DNA of 64,000 nt from Caldalkalibacillus uzonensis (GCF_030814135.1 NZ_JAUSUQ010000001.1:434001-498000), one strand, 5' to 3'. Counted from the stretch's first letter, positions 45,285 through 54,975 are shown. The notes: generated from the sequence alone by a model not told the origin. Translations and numbers: made by a program.

Positions 45285-47363
45285 TTAATGCAAGCCATAT
45301 TTCTGTAATTTATAGTACAGGTTGCGCACGGAAATCTTTAATTTTTGGGCTGCTTTAGTTTTGTTACCATTACATTGTGACAACACCTGCTGTATATATG
45401 TTTTCTCCCATCTGCCCACGACCTCGTCCAGGGGCAGGATTTTTCCGTCAAAGATCGGATGGTGAGCCCTGGCCCACTCGCTCTGCTCCTGCTTTCCACT
45501 GTCATACCGCTTTAACTGCAAGGGAGGCAAATGATGAAGCTCCAGCCGCTCCTCATTAAAGCGCATATGGATGATAGCCCGGCTGATCACATTTTCCAGC
45601 TCCCGCACATTTCCCGGCCAATGGTAAGCTTTCAAGTACTCAATCACCTCATCGGCAACAGAAGCAATATGCCGCCCATATTCCATATTTAACTTAGCAA
45701 TAAAATGCTCCGCTAACAGGCGGATATCGTCATCCCTGTAACGTAGCGGCGGAATAATGATAGGCAGTACATTGAGACGGTAATACAGGTCTTCACGGAA
45801 CTTTCCTTGCCAAATGGCTTCCTCCAAATTGATATTGGTCGCGGCAATGACCCGCACATCGACAGGGATCGCTTTTGTTCCTCCGACACGGACAATTTCT
45901 TTCTCCTGCAATACACGGAGCAGCTTGGCCTGGGTACTCAGGGAAATTTCTCCGATTTCATCCAAAAAGATGGTTCCCCCATTGGCTTCCTCAAACAACC
46001 CTTTTTTGCCACCCTGTTTGGCACCAGTAAATGCCCCTTCTTCATAGCCAAATAATTCACTTTCCAATAATTGTTCAGACAAGGCGGCACAATTAACCCG
46101 CACAAACTGGTTAAATTTCCGTTCGCTCTCATTGTGAATGGCATGGGCAAACAGCTCTTTACCCGTGCCGGATTCACCCCTCAGCAAAACGGTCGCCGGC
46201 GTGTAAGCGGCTGTTTTGGCCTGTTCAATAGCCGTTTTGACCGGTTCACTCTCTCCGACAATATCTTCAAACGTATACTTTGCTTCCAGGGTGCGAATGA
46301 TGCGTCTGGCCCGGTCCAATTCTCTTGTCAGTTTTTTTATTTCAGAGATATCATGAATGATACCCACACTGCCCTTCAGTTCACCATCCACGATTATCGG
46401 TGCCACGTTGACGACCACATCTTTGCGGTATTTGCCCACTTTCATGGGCACGCCCCGAACTGGTTTCTTGGTTTTTAGCACCTGCATGTGCATGCTTTCC
46501 CCCTCGGAAATATCCACATCCGCCGGCTTGCCGATCACATCCTCCACATTTAATCCTGTCAGGCGGGTATAGGCTGGATTGATCATTAAGCCAATACCGT
46601 TCTGGTCCACCACTGAAATAGCATCTTCCGAAGAATTGATAATCGCCTCCAGCAGGCTGCGTGTCTCTTTTAAATCAAGCACCTCTTCTGCCAGAGTGGT
46701 CACATCGGTGATATCCCGGAAAACGGCAACAGCACCAATCACTTCCCCTTCTTCCGAGATGACGGGCACGCGGTTGGTGATGATTCGTCTGTCATTATTC
46801 AGCCACTGTTCCTGATGCAATTCAGGCTGTCCTGTTTGCAGCACGATATTAAGCCGGCTGTTGGGAATCCACTTTGTCGCTGGCTCTCCCAGGACATCCT
46901 CCGCTCTTAAGCCGATGATTCTTTCAGCCGCACGGTTAAAGAGGGTAATAATTCCCTCTTTGTTGACGGCCAGCATGCCGTCATGGGTAGAGTTTAAAAT
47001 GATGTCCAATTCATGCTGGTGATGGCGCAACCGCTGAATCAAGTTTTCTTTTTCCTCAATCAAACTCATTATGATTCGGGCAATACTGCCTGGAATAACG
47101 GTTGCATGTTGGGGTTTGATCTGGCGTAAATGGTGAAAAACACCCTCATCTCCAGTAGCCTCAATAATCACTTCTACATCATGGCTGATCATCCGGGTAT
47201 AATCCGTTCCAGTTGGGATACCGTACTTGCGGGCCTCCTTCATGCCCGGCGCATTCACATTGCGGTCCGATACCCCAATGACTTTAAGGGATTCCATATT
47301 CTGAAAAGTTTTAAGCAGGGCTGTACCGCCACTGCCTGCACCAACCAGAAAAATTTTTCTCAT
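45285..47363 (-). CDS. bkdR: BkdR, sigma-54-dependent activator
   Basis: A 692-aa regulator. Domains in order: an NAD(P)-binding Rossmann-like segment ([16 protein letters not shown], residues 1-100); two PAS domains (about 118-225 and 235-345); an AAA+ domain with Walker [12 protein letters not shown], the sigma-54-contacting GAFTGA loop, and Walker [12 protein letters not shown]; and a C-terminal Fis-type HTH ([20 protein letters not shown]). It activates the bkd operon, which starts 340 bp downstream. The Rossmann domain suggests sensing of a nucleotide or acyl metabolite (inference). No sigma-54 promoter was noticed for bkdR itself. Confidence 0.94.
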   Translation of the reverse strand: MRKIFLVGAGSGGTALLKTFQNMESLKVIGVSDRNVNAPGMKEARKYGIPTGTDYTRMISHDVEVIIEATGDEGVFHHLRQIKPQHATVIPGSIARIIMSLIEEKENLIQRLRHHQHELDIILNSTHDGMLAVNKEGIITLFNRAAERIIGLRAEDVLGEPATKWIPNSRLNIVLQTGQPELHQEQWLNNDRRIITNRVPVISEEGEVIGAVAVFRDITDVTTLAEEVLDLKETRSLLEAIINSSEDAISVVDQNGIGLMINPAYTRLTGLNVEDVIGKPADVDISEGESMHMQVLKTKKPVRGVPMKVGKYRKDVVVNVAPIIVDGELKGSVGIIHDISEIKKLTRELDRARRIIRTLEAKYTFEDIVGESEPVKTAIEQAKTAAYTPATVLLRGESGTGKELFAHAIHNESERKFNQFVRVNCAALSEQLLESELFGYEEGAFTGAKQGGKKGLFEEANGGTIFLDEIGEISLSTQAKLLRVLQEKEIVRVGGTKAIPVDVRVIAATNINLEEAIWQGKFREDLYYRLNVLPIIIPPLRYRDDDIRLLAEHFIAKLNMEYGRHIASVADEVIEYLKAYHWPGNVRELENVISRAIIHMRFNEERLELHHLPPLQLKRYDSGKQEQSEWARAHHPIFDGKILPLDEVVGRWEKTYIQQVLSQCNGNKTKAAQKLKISVRNLYYKLQKYGLH

Positions 47364-47510
47364 TTCGGATCCCCCGCTATCCCTCTCTGAAAAATTTTGC
47401 AGATACTCCCATTGTATCGGTTTTCCAGACCGTTTGCAACGAAAGTGTTAGACAATCCCTGCGATTTTGGTTACAGTATTAAAGAAAAGAGAGCGGAAAG
47501 GAAGAAAAGC

Positions 47511-47756
47511 ATGAAGATCCAACGCTTGATTTCTGTCCTGATTCTGGTGATTCCAGGGGCAATAGGGGTCTATGGCTGGACATTGATGCGGGAAGCGTTT
47601 TTCACGAACTTTACACCGGAAGGTTTCCACTGGGGGATGTTTATGATGGGGCTTGTCTTATTTATCTTCGGGGTAGCTTTTGTGGGGGGATTCATTTTTT
47701 ACCGGGATAAAAAGAGACGCTATGGCCGGCGGTTCAAGGATGATCTGGACGAATAG
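47511..47756 (+). CDS. yqzF: DUF2627-family (YqzF-like) membrane protein
   Basis: An 81-aa protein with two membrane helices (ISVLILVIPGAIGVYGWTLM and MFMMGLVLFIFGVAFVGGFI) and a basic C-terminal tail (RDKKRRYGRRFKDD). In B. subtilis the DUF2627 protein YqzF is next to bkdR, as here, divergent. The function is unknown. The ATG at 47511 follows AAAGGAAG; the 38-codon extension is not supported. Confidence 0.82.
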   Translation: MKIQRLISVLILVIPGAIGVYGWTLMREAFFTNFTPEGFHWGMFMMGLVLFIFGVAFVGGFIFYRDKKRRYGRRFKDDLDE

Positions 47757-47759
47757 CCT

Positions 47760-48608
47760 CTATGATTTGTCCACCAGACCCCAACGGTCCCATTTGGCCA
47801 GCCAGCCGTGTTGTTCAATCCAGGTAGTTAAACTGATGCGTTCTGCGGCAATGGTTAGCCCTAAGAAAAAGAAAACCAACACGGCCACCATAAACAAAGG
47901 GGCATGGGCAATCAGCTGAAAGCCAAAAGTTCCCCCCAAAGCCATGGACCCAGTATCACCCAGCATAGCCAATTGCCGACGGTCATAACGGAAAAGCATT
48001 AAAGTGGAAAAGAAAACAGGAATGACTAAAAATAAAGCTGTGCCAATTGACAGAAAAGGAACCACGGCTGCTGAGAAAACCCAGTAACTTTTCAGCGCCC
48101 GTCCTGGCCGCACATCAAGCAAATTGAAAATATGCATACTAAGCGCCATCGCCATGGAAAACAAGATAAATTCTGCCCAAGATGAACTGAGCTGCCAACT
48201 GACCATAAGGGCAACAACAAGCCCAAACACGGCCTTGGCCAGTCCAGTGGTCACATGCCTGTCCCTAATCAGCCGTCCAAAATGTCCTCTGAATCCTTTC
48301 ACCTTCTGGTCTCCCCAGCGGTCATCAATCCAGCCCAGCAAGGTCAAACAGAACAACATCATACTGAACAAAACAAGGGTAGCTGGCAGGGTGATATTTA
48401 CTGCTGCCGTAGGTGCTAAGCCAAGAGTGTAAACAGTGAACATCATACCAAGAAAGAGGAGATAATGAATAAAAAGATTGAGACCAAATCCTTGAACAAT
48501 CACTTCCTGTTTGTAATTAATGGCTGTCCAGCCTTGCTTACGAAACAGCAGGTAAAAAGCGTCAGTGATGAACCAGATCAAAAACAGATAAATCATGAAG
48601 CTAATCAA
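47760..48608 (-). CDS. MraY/WecA-like glycosyl-1-phosphate transferase homologue
   Basis: A 282-aa integral membrane protein with about nine helices. It has the family's cytoplasmic motifs: CLTLLGWIDDRWGD (the DD-type Mg site), FNLLDVRPGRALK (the N-x-x-D site) and LAMLGDTGSMALGG (the GDxGS loop). These fit a polyprenyl-phosphate sugar-1-phosphate transferase, but it is shorter than MraY or TagO. The start is uncertain: TTG 48608 is far from the AAAGGGGG site, and an ATT codon nine bases after that site is an alternative. It is downstream of a GT2 gene, so they likely act together. Confidence 0.75.
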   Translation of the reverse strand: MISFMIYLFLIWFITDAFYLLFRKQGWTAINYKQEVIVQGFGLNLFIHYLLFLGMMFTVYTLGLAPTAAVNITLPATLVLFSMMLFCLTLLGWIDDRWGDQKVKGFRGHFGRLIRDRHVTTGLAKAVFGLVVALMVSWQLSSSWAEFILFSMAMALSMHIFNLLDVRPGRALKSYWVFSAAVVPFLSIGTALFLVIPVFFSTLMLFRYDRRQLAMLGDTGSMALGGTFGFQLIAHAPLFMVAVLVFFFLGLTIAAERISLTTWIEQHGWLAKWDRWGLVDKS

Positions 48609-48635
48609 CCATCCGCTAATCGCTCCATTCCCCCT

Positions 48636-49310
48636 TTAAACAATCCCATCTTTTCTCAATTTCAAAGCCTGCTTGACAGCCAGGCCTTGTTTAAAACGGT
48701 GCCAGAAGCCGTCCACTGTTTTACCCCTTTCACGATGCGTAAAAGGAACCTCCACTTCCTGGATGACGTAACCAGCTTGTAAGTAGTCAATGGTTAGCCC
48801 CACTTCAAAGCCAAAGCCTTGGTCACCCCTATAACTGCTTAAAAAATGTTTTTTGCGGACAGCCCGCTGCCCTGATAAGGGAGCCTCCAACCACACTCCG
48901 GTTTGCCTGTAAATCCCCCAGCTGGCAAACCGTTTGACAAGACCAAGTCCCCCCTGTTTGGTTCGGGGTAAAACAGCAATGGTCATATCAGCAGCTTGAT
49001 TTTGAACAGGCTGGAGCAACAATTTAGCAAGGTGGGCACTGTTACCCAAATCAGCATCAAGAAAAACTAAGATCGAGCCTCTAGATTGATACACACCAGT
49101 CATCATTGCCGCAGACTTTCCTTTATTACCCGACAGACGAATGACATGAGGGGTATAGACCCGTGCTTGATGAAAGGTATTGTCGTCACTTCCGTCATCA
49201 ATAACAATAAGTTCTTTAAACCAGTCCCCGCTGCCCACCAGGGTTGAGAGGGTTTGCCCAATATACTGTTCTTCGTTATAGGCCGGAATAATGATACTGA
49301 CTTGATCCAC
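48636..49310 (-). CDS. Family 2 glycosyltransferase
   Basis: A 224-aa GT-A enzyme: VSIIIPAYNEEQYIGQTLST, ELIVIDDGSDD, GNKGKSAAMMTGV, and LVFLDADLGN (the DxD metal site). It has the size of DPM1/polyprenyl-phosphate mannosyltransferase-like or short wall glycosyltransferases; there is no membrane domain. GTG start at 49310, eight bases after AAGGGGG. It is translated between the SteA-like gene and the MraY-like gene and probably uses a lipid-linked acceptor. Confidence 0.85.
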   Translation of the reverse strand: MDQVSIIIPAYNEEQYIGQTLSTLVGSGDWFKELIVIDDGSDDNTFHQARVYTPHVIRLSGNKGKSAAMMTGVYQSRGSILVFLDADLGNSAHLAKLLLQPVQNQAADMTIAVLPRTKQGGLGLVKRFASWGIYRQTGVWLEAPLSGQRAVRKKHFLSSYRGDQGFGFEVGLTIDYLQAGYVIQEVEVPFTHRERGKTVDGFWHRFKQGLAVKQALKLRKDGIV

Positions 49311-49324
49311 TTGTCAAACCCCCT

Positions 49325-50410
49325 TTAATGTGTATGGTGTTCGAGACAGGCATCCGAAACGGAAAGGGGTGAGGAGATCCTGGAATGAGGTTTTCGGAGA
49401 CACAAATGATGAATACCCTTGGCATCAACCAGCTTACCCCCTAATTTCATACGCACTAGAAGGGTGGAGGCCATGCCCTGCCGCCCCTTTTCCAAAAAAT
49501 CAAGCATATGGGTGTGGCTGCCCACAGATACAATTAGCCGCGCCCCTGCCTCATCGGCAAGCAGATGGGCGGCATCTTCACTTGTGCCAAAGCAGGGGAA
49601 AATATGAGCGGAGATCCCTAATCTGTGCACGACATTCAAGCCAGGTGCTTGCCCGGTTTTATAGGCGTGAACCACAATTTCAGCTCCTGAACAGAGGGCA
49701 GTGTGGGAAATACTGTCCATGTCTCCAAAGATGAGATGAGGTTTCAACCCGCATTCCAGAATGGCGTCTGCCCCTCCATCCACGCCAATTAAGACAGGCT
49801 GAACTTCGGCAATATAGTCCTTGATGGCCATTAAATCCTCCATATAACCACTCCCTCTGGTCACCACGACCACATGCCGGTCACGCATGTTCAATTTTAA
49901 CTTGGGAATGGGAACCGGTTGCAAAATCTCAGGCAGTTCTTGTAGAGCATAGGTTAGCGTGTTCTCAACAAATTTTTGCAAACGGTCTTTCAAATTGGCT
50001 TGGGCCAGCTTCAACTTAAGCAAAATATCCCGGTCAGTATAGCGGGTTAATGAACTTAAAAAAGAGGGTCCTTGCGGTTCTTTCAGCCACAATTGCCGGC
50101 CGTCGATGTGGATGGTATGCCCCTGGCGCAGCACCTGCTTCACTCTTTGAGGATCATCAATATCATATACCGGCACCCCATGTTCAATCAGGCGGATCGT
50201 TCCCAGGCTAGGATAGTCCCCTGACATGGAAGGGGCATAGTTTAAAACACCTTTCACATTTTTATCAATCAGGGCCAGAGCGGCCATCTCATCAATATCT
50301 TTGTGTTCAATTAAGGCATAAGCTCCTTCAGGTATCCATCGCACAAGCTGTTTGGTTCGGTTGTGAAAGTAAACAGGTCCATAACCTTGACTTGCCACAT
50401 TGTTATCCAT
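49325..50410 (-). CDS. steA: SteA-like protein (TPP-kinase-fold, putative cytokinetic ring protein)
   Basis: A 361-aa protein. The N-terminal half has ALALIDKNVKGVLNYAPSMSGDYPSLG, typical of SteA-like proteins. The C-terminal half has a thiamin-pyrophosphokinase-like fold with PVLIGVDGGADAILECGLKPHLIFGDMDSIS. In corynebacteria SteA works with the membrane protein SteB in septal wall division. No SteB-like gene is here. Start at ATG 50410 after AAGGAG. The C-terminal 60 residues have no clear TM helix. Its role in this organism is not known. It is directly downstream of spo0A, behind a terminator. Confidence 0.75.
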   Translation of the reverse strand: MDNNVASQGYGPVYFHNRTKQLVRWIPEGAYALIEHKDIDEMAALALIDKNVKGVLNYAPSMSGDYPSLGTIRLIEHGVPVYDIDDPQRVKQVLRQGHTIHIDGRQLWLKEPQGPSFLSSLTRYTDRDILLKLKLAQANLKDRLQKFVENTLTYALQELPEILQPVPIPKLKLNMRDRHVVVVTRGSGYMEDLMAIKDYIAEVQPVLIGVDGGADAILECGLKPHLIFGDMDSISHTALCSGAEIVVHAYKTGQAPGLNVVHRLGISAHIFPCFGTSEDAAHLLADEAGARLIVSVGSHTHMLDFLEKGRQGMASTLLVRMKLGGKLVDAKGIHHLCLRKPHSRISSPLSVSDACLEHHTH

Positions 50411-50472
50411 GTTGGTCGCTCCTTGAGTTGTCTTTTCTTCTTTAGTATGGTCAAATCTTAAGCAGAACACAC

Positions 50473-50502
50473 AAAAAAAAGAAGAGAGTTGTTACAACTC
50501 CC
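50473..50502 (-). terminator. Terminator after spo0A
   Basis: GAGTTGT and ACAACTC pair around one base on the minus strand, followed by TCTTC and eight T. The tight loop is unusual but the T run is strong. Confidence 0.7.
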
Positions 50503-50527
50503 TCCTGTCTCTTTCTTCCTGTTCCTT

Positions 50528-51328
50528 TCAACCGGCTTTATATTCCAGGCGTAATTTATCAGCGACCATGGCAATAAATTCTGAATTGGTAGGTTTGGCT
50601 TTATTGCTGTTAACCGTATTGCTAAACATTTTATTGATCGAATCAATATTGCCCCGGTTCCAGGCCACCTCAATGGCATGGCGAATGGCTCGCTCCACGC
50701 GGCTTGGCGTTGTGTTGTATTTTTTGGCAATGTCCGGATACAAAATTTTGGTAATAGAACCCAACAACTCAAGATTGTGGTATACCATGGTGATCGCTTC
50801 ACGCAGGTAAAGATAACCCTTAATATGGGCCGGGACGCCAATTTCGTGGATAATGCCTGTAATCCGTTCATCCAGACTTTTCTGGCCATAGGAAGGTCTG
50901 GTAGTTACAGTCTGGCTTTTATAGGAAGACGCAGAGGTCGTTCCCGGTGTCTTGCTCAACATCAGCTGCCGGATTCGCTGAGCCAGGATATCCATTTCAA
51001 ACGGTTTTAAGATATAATAAGAAGCTCCCAATTCCACCGCCCTTTTAGTAATATCCTCCTGGCCAAAAGCCGTTAACATGATCACTTTTGCTTGTGGATG
51101 AAGATTTTCACTGCGCAATTTTTCCAATACAGCCAAACCATCCAAGTGAGGCATAATGATATCTAATATGATGACATCAGGTTCTTTCTTCTCCAGGATG
51201 TCTAAGATCTCAACACCGTTATACCCAAGTCCCACCACTTCCATATCATTTTGCTGGGAAAAATAATCATTCATTAGCTGAACAAATTCGTGATTGTCAT
51301 CTGCCAGGACAATTTTAATACGCTCCAC
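50528..51328 (-). CDS. spo0A: Spo0A, master regulator of sporulation
   Basis: A 266-aa response regulator. The receiver domain has [17 protein letters not shown] (acidic pocket), phosphoryl Asp in [13 protein letters not shown], and LTAFGQE and YILKPFE. The C-terminal DNA-binding domain has the strongly conserved [19 protein letters not shown] recognition helix. The GTG at 51328 follows GGAGGAG. The longer TTG-start frame overlaps that site. Two 0A boxes lie upstream. spoIVB precedes it, as in all Bacillus. Confidence 0.97.
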   Translation of the reverse strand: MERIKIVLADDNHEFVQLMNDYFSQQNDMEVVGLGYNGVEILDILEKKEPDVIILDIIMPHLDGLAVLEKLRSENLHPQAKVIMLTAFGQEDITKRAVELGASYYILKPFEMDILAQRIRQLMLSKTPGTTSASSYKSQTVTTRPSYGQKSLDERITGIIHEIGVPAHIKGYLYLREAITMVYHNLELLGSITKILYPDIAKKYNTTPSRVERAIRHAIEVAWNRGNIDSINKMFSNTVNSNKAKPTNSEFIAMVADKLRLEYKAG

Positions 51329-51374
51329 ACATAACTCCTCCTCCAACGATGCAATAATTTAACCTTATTCCTGT

Positions 51375-51470
51375 TTCGACATGAAACGTTCACTTCCTGC
51401 CATCTCCTGCAGGTTTTCAAAAAAAAAATAATTTCCCTGTTATTTCGATTAGATTCCTTTCCATTCGACA
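51375..51470 (-). promoter_or_regulatory. Two 0A boxes upstream of spo0A
   Basis: TGTCGAA occurs on the minus strand at 51381-51375 and 51470-51464, 89 bp apart, both in the spoIVB-spo0A gap. They match the Spo0A~P core and suggest autoregulation. Confidence 0.65.
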
Positions 51471-51489
51471 CCAAAAAAGAAACCAAGGC

Positions 51490-52767
51490 TTAGCTTGCCT
51501 TTGGTTTCTGTTCAGACTGGTCCACGATTCCTGCATCATTCAGCATCCATTCAATAAACAAACCATATCCACTGGTGGGATCATTAACAAACACATGGGT
51601 GACGGCGCCAACCAGTTTTCCATCTTGGATAATGGGACTACCGCTCATGCCTTGCACAATTCCCCCGGTTTTTTCCAATAAATCAGGATCCGTCACTTTG
51701 ATAATCAATCCTTTGGTTGCTGGAAATTTCTGTTCCATGATTTCCACAATCTCAATATCGAACAGCTCCACTTTTTGGCCTTCGACCACTGTCAAAATTT
51801 GGGCCGGACCCTTTTTTACTTCTTCACTTAAGGCGACGGGAATAGGCTCATCAATCACACCATTTTTAATCGGTCCCTTCATATGGCCGAAAATGCCAAA
51901 GGGCGTATTCTTCTTGACATCACCAAGCACTTTGTTATTGTGTATCTGGCTCAGCTTTTCACCTGGACCTCCGCGAACACCTTTTTCAATGGCATTCACA
52001 TTAGATTCCAAAATGGCCCCTTCTCCGACCACAATAGGTTTTTGGGTATCCACGTCGGTAATCACGTGACCCAATGCCCCGTAGGCACCACTTTCAGGGT
52101 GTATAAACGTTAATGTGCCCACACCAGCAGCCGAATTACGAATATAGGCACCTAAACGGTATGTTTTCTCTCTTTTATCAAATACAGGTTTAACATTCAC
52201 ATTCAGTGTTTCTTTTCCCCGTACCAGTTCAACCTCTAGCGCCTCACCATTTTCACCTGCTCTGTTTACAAATTTACCAATTTCATCCAGAGTTTTAATG
52301 GATTGGCCATTAATTTTGACAATCATATCCCCTATGCGCATATTGGCTTCCTCAGCCGGGGATACTTTCCCTTCATCTGTCTCGATAAAATGATGTCCGA
52401 CAATAAGTGGTCCCACCGATTGTAATTGGACGCCGATGGATTGCCCGCCGGGATATACTTTCAAGTCAGGAAGAACATTTACTTTTACCTTTTTAATGGG
52501 GAAGTTTCCCACTTTCACTTGCAGCTCTGTCGTCCCAGATCCAATCGCCTGTATAACATTTTCTTCAATGTCAGCAACTTCCGGGTTACTACTTTCGACC
52601 TCTCCGCTGACAGGCAGGGCAGAGGGGAAGCTGAAATGTTTGCCTTCAAAAAGACGAATTTCATCGGGAATGGATGCAAAGTCTTGAAACGGTGTTGATG
52701 TGACGACGAAAAGCGTTAAGGCCACTAAACAAAGCCCAATTATTTTTATCTTTTTCTGGAACAACAC
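51490..52767 (-). CDS. spoIVB: SpoIVB, sporulation signalling serine protease (S55)
   Basis: A 425-aa forespore-secreted protease that cleaves SpoIVFA to start sigma-K processing. It has an N-terminal membrane anchor, and a PDZ domain near 120-200 (GQSIGVQLQSVGPLIVGHHF to VKINGQSIKTLDEIGKFV). The S55 peptidase region has His in GYGALGHVI-like SGAYGALGHVITD, and catalytic Ser in GMSGSPIIQDGKLVGAVTHV. GTG start at 52767 after AGGAGA. It is directly upstream of spo0A. Confidence 0.95.
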   Translation of the reverse strand: MLFQKKIKIIGLCLVALTLFVVTSTPFQDFASIPDEIRLFEGKHFSFPSALPVSGEVESSNPEVADIEENVIQAIGSGTTELQVKVGNFPIKKVKVNVLPDLKVYPGGQSIGVQLQSVGPLIVGHHFIETDEGKVSPAEEANMRIGDMIVKINGQSIKTLDEIGKFVNRAGENGEALEVELVRGKETLNVNVKPVFDKREKTYRLGAYIRNSAAGVGTLTFIHPESGAYGALGHVITDVDTQKPIVVGEGAILESNVNAIEKGVRGGPGEKLSQIHNNKVLGDVKKNTPFGIFGHMKGPIKNGVIDEPIPVALSEEVKKGPAQILTVVEGQKVELFDIEIVEIMEQKFPATKGLIIKVTDPDLLEKTGGIVQGMSGSPIIQDGKLVGAVTHVFVNDPTSGYGLFIEWMLNDAGIVDQSEQKPKAS

Positions 52768-52859
52768 TGATCACTCTCCTGCTTCCCTACCTACACCTCC
52801 ACATGACTTATCTATAATGTTGCCTTTGGCCTTTTCAAATATAACTTGGCCGCCGTAAA

Positions 52860-52879
52860 AAAGCTATCCTCATTTGGAT
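52860..52879. repeat. 20-bp direct repeat, copy 1
   Basis: AAGCTATCCTCATTTGGATA is repeated exactly at 53196-53215, which overlaps the 3' end of recN. This first copy lies in non-coding DNA upstream of spoIVB and the two bracket the yjcZ-like gene. Confidence 0.7.
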
Positions 52880-53084
52880 AATGCAGGGCACTTGAACAAA
52901 TGTGATCAACCTTCAAAAACGAATAAATGTTCTTTATTCCCCAAGAAATTAATTCCATGGTCTAGAAATTTTCTTGCCCGATTTTTAGAAAAGCAAGACA
53001 CGTATCCATGCGCTTCCAATTCTTAAAACATAATTTAAAGTGTAGGGCTAGGACTACAGAAATTTTCTAAAAGGAGGTACCCCA

Positions 53085-53174
53085 ATGTTCGATAATTTTG
53101 CTTTGATTGTTGTGCTGTTCATTCTGTTGATCATTATTGGATGCTTCTGTTTCTTACCGACAAAGCATTGTTAA
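53085..53174 (+). CDS. YjcZ-like sporulation peptide
   Basis: A 29-aa peptide: MFDNFALIVVLFILLIIIGC followed by FCFLPTKHC. The FALIVVLFILLIIIG core matches the YjcZ family of very small sporulation membrane peptides. The ending differs: the usual Gly/Ala-rich tail is replaced by a Cys-containing one (three Cys). AAGGAGG lies eight bases before the ATG. A CATAATTTA element about 55 bp upstream resembles a sigma-K -10. It stands alone on the plus strand between spoIVB and recN. Confidence 0.75.
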   Translation: MFDNFALIVVLFILLIIIGCFCFLPTKHC

Positions 53175-53195
53175 AGATGCTCCGCTGACTATAAG

Positions 53196-53218
53196 AAGCT
53201 ATCCTCATTTGGATAGCT
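53196..53218 (-). terminator. Inverted repeat at the end of recN; holds copy 2 of the 20-bp repeat
   Basis: Arms of at least GAAGCTATCC/GGATAGCTTC around a 6-nt loop; the recN TGA lies in the loop. There is only a short T stretch (TTCTTAT) on the minus strand, so terminator strength is unclear. It could also stop the yjcZ-like transcript. Confidence 0.5.
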
Positions 53219-54947
53219 TCTCCTTCAGGTCAGCTTTAATGTTTTCGGCTTGTTGGACCAGTTCCTGAACATGTTCCTTAGTCGCCTCCGTTAAGTGATG
53301 GCCGCTGATCATGCGGGCTATTTCCATCTGGCGCTCCTCACGGTCCAAAGGAACCACTGTAGTCTCTGTGCCCCCCTCGTTTGTTTGTTTGTGGATATAT
53401 AAATGATGATCGGCCATAGCTGCCATCTGAGGCTGGTGGGTAATACATATCACTTGGCGGTTCAGGGAGATGGTGTACAGCTTTTCAGCCATGGCCTGTA
53501 CCACACGCCCGCTAACACCTGTATCAATTTCGTCAAAAATCAATGAGGTGACCGGCTCTAGTTTAGCAAAAACTGTTTTTAGAGCCAAAAGCAGGCGGGA
53601 CAACTCCCCTCCGGAAGCAATTTTAGCCAGCGGCTTGGGCGGTTCGCCCGGATTGGGAGCGATCAGCCAGTCAATTTGATCCCATCCTTCCTGGCTGATC
53701 CAGCGCTTCCCTCCCCGGTGTTCCACTTGATCACTTCCCGCGCTCAATGGAGAAAAACGCATTTCTATTTCTGTCTGATCCATATACAGCCCGGCTAACT
53801 CTTGTTTAATGGCTTGGATTAAATCCTGGGCCACTTCTTTGCGAATCCGGGTTAAATGTTCCGCTTCAACGGCCAGATCAAGCAATATATTCTGTTTTTG
53901 CTCCATTAGCTCTCTCGTCCGCTCTTCCCTGTGTTCCAAAGTGTCAAGCTCTTCTTCAATTTTGGCCGCATACGCCAGGATCTCTTCCACCGTCTGGCCA
54001 TATTTTCGTTTTAACTGTTCAATTTGCACCAGCCTGGACTCAATATGGTTCAGCCGTTCAGGGTCAAACTCAATGTTCTCGGCGTACTTGCGGCATTCGT
54101 GAAGGATATCTTCCACTTGATAATATAAGGACTCCAGTTTTTCACTGTAGGGCTCTAAACTCTCATCGATTGCCGCACATTCCTGCAGTTCGTTCATAGC
54201 CACAGCAAGGGAATCCAGGGCCCGTCCATCCCCATATAGGGCAGCGATGGTTTGTTCCATCCCCTGGTACAGCTTTTGGGCGTGTCCTTTAATTCGCTTT
54301 TCTTTTTCCAGCTCTTCATCTTCTCCCGGCTCCAGTTGGGCCGCGGCAATCTCCTGATATTGATAGCGAAACAAGTCAAGCCGCTGGGCCAATTGCTGTT
54401 CATTTTCATTCAGCTGTTTAATGGCGCGATTTAATTTCTTTAATTCATGAAACAAAGTCACATATTCCTGTTTATGGGGACTGATCTTTCCTTTGCCATA
54501 TTCGTCTAGAAGAGGTAAATACCGGTCTTCAACCAGTAAATGCTGGTGTTCATGTTGACCTTGAATATCCACTAACAGCTGTCCCACTTCCCGGAGCACA
54601 GCCAGGGTAACCAGTTTGCCGTTGATGCGGCAGATGTTCTTTCCCTTGGTACTGATGTCGCGGCGTAAAATCAGCATGTCATCTTCAAGTTCAATGCCCA
54701 GCTCAGAGAGGAGTGAGCGGGCAGGATGGTTGTCGGGAATACTGAACAATCCTTCTATTTCAGCCTTTTGATGTCCATGGCGGACATAATCAACAGAGGC
54801 CCTGCCTCCCACCAACAAAGAAATGGCATCAACGATCATTGATTTTCCAGCACCTGTCTCCCCTGTAAGCACATTGAAACCTGGTTCAAGGGTGACGGTT
54901 AAGGAAGGAATCAGGGCAAAATTGCGCATCGACAACTCCACTAACAT
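53205..54947 (-). CDS. recN: DNA repair protein RecN
   Basis: A 580-aa SMC-like ATPase in double-strand-break repair. Seen: Walker A FNVLTGETGAGKSMIVDAI, a long coiled-coil centre (about 160-370), the ABC-like signature KIASGGELSRLLLALK, and Walker B SLIFDEIDTGVSG. ATG at 54947 after a GGGAG site. The order argR-recN-spoIVB-spo0A is the standard Bacillus one. Confidence 0.96.
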   Translation of the reverse strand: MLVELSMRNFALIPSLTVTLEPGFNVLTGETGAGKSMIVDAISLLVGGRASVDYVRHGHQKAEIEGLFSIPDNHPARSLLSELGIELEDDMLILRRDISTKGKNICRINGKLVTLAVLREVGQLLVDIQGQHEHQHLLVEDRYLPLLDEYGKGKISPHKQEYVTLFHELKKLNRAIKQLNENEQQLAQRLDLFRYQYQEIAAAQLEPGEDEELEKEKRIKGHAQKLYQGMEQTIAALYGDGRALDSLAVAMNELQECAAIDESLEPYSEKLESLYYQVEDILHECRKYAENIEFDPERLNHIESRLVQIEQLKRKYGQTVEEILAYAAKIEEELDTLEHREERTRELMEQKQNILLDLAVEAEHLTRIRKEVAQDLIQAIKQELAGLYMDQTEIEMRFSPLSAGSDQVEHRGGKRWISQEGWDQIDWLIAPNPGEPPKPLAKIASGGELSRLLLALKTVFAKLEPVTSLIFDEIDTGVSGRVVQAMAEKLYTISLNRQVICITHQPQMAAMADHHLYIHKQTNEGGTETTVVPLDREERQMEIARMISGHHLTEATKEHVQELVQQAENIKADLKEKLSK

Positions 54948-54975
54948 GTTTCTCCCCCATTTACGTTTTGGGTTT

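Noticed and set aside
48601-48632. Eight-codon ORF (ATG GAG CGA ...) after the GT2 gene as a leader peptide
   Set aside because: It follows a strong AAAGGGGG site but has no regulatory structure; it more likely reflects an uncertain start of the MraY-like gene.
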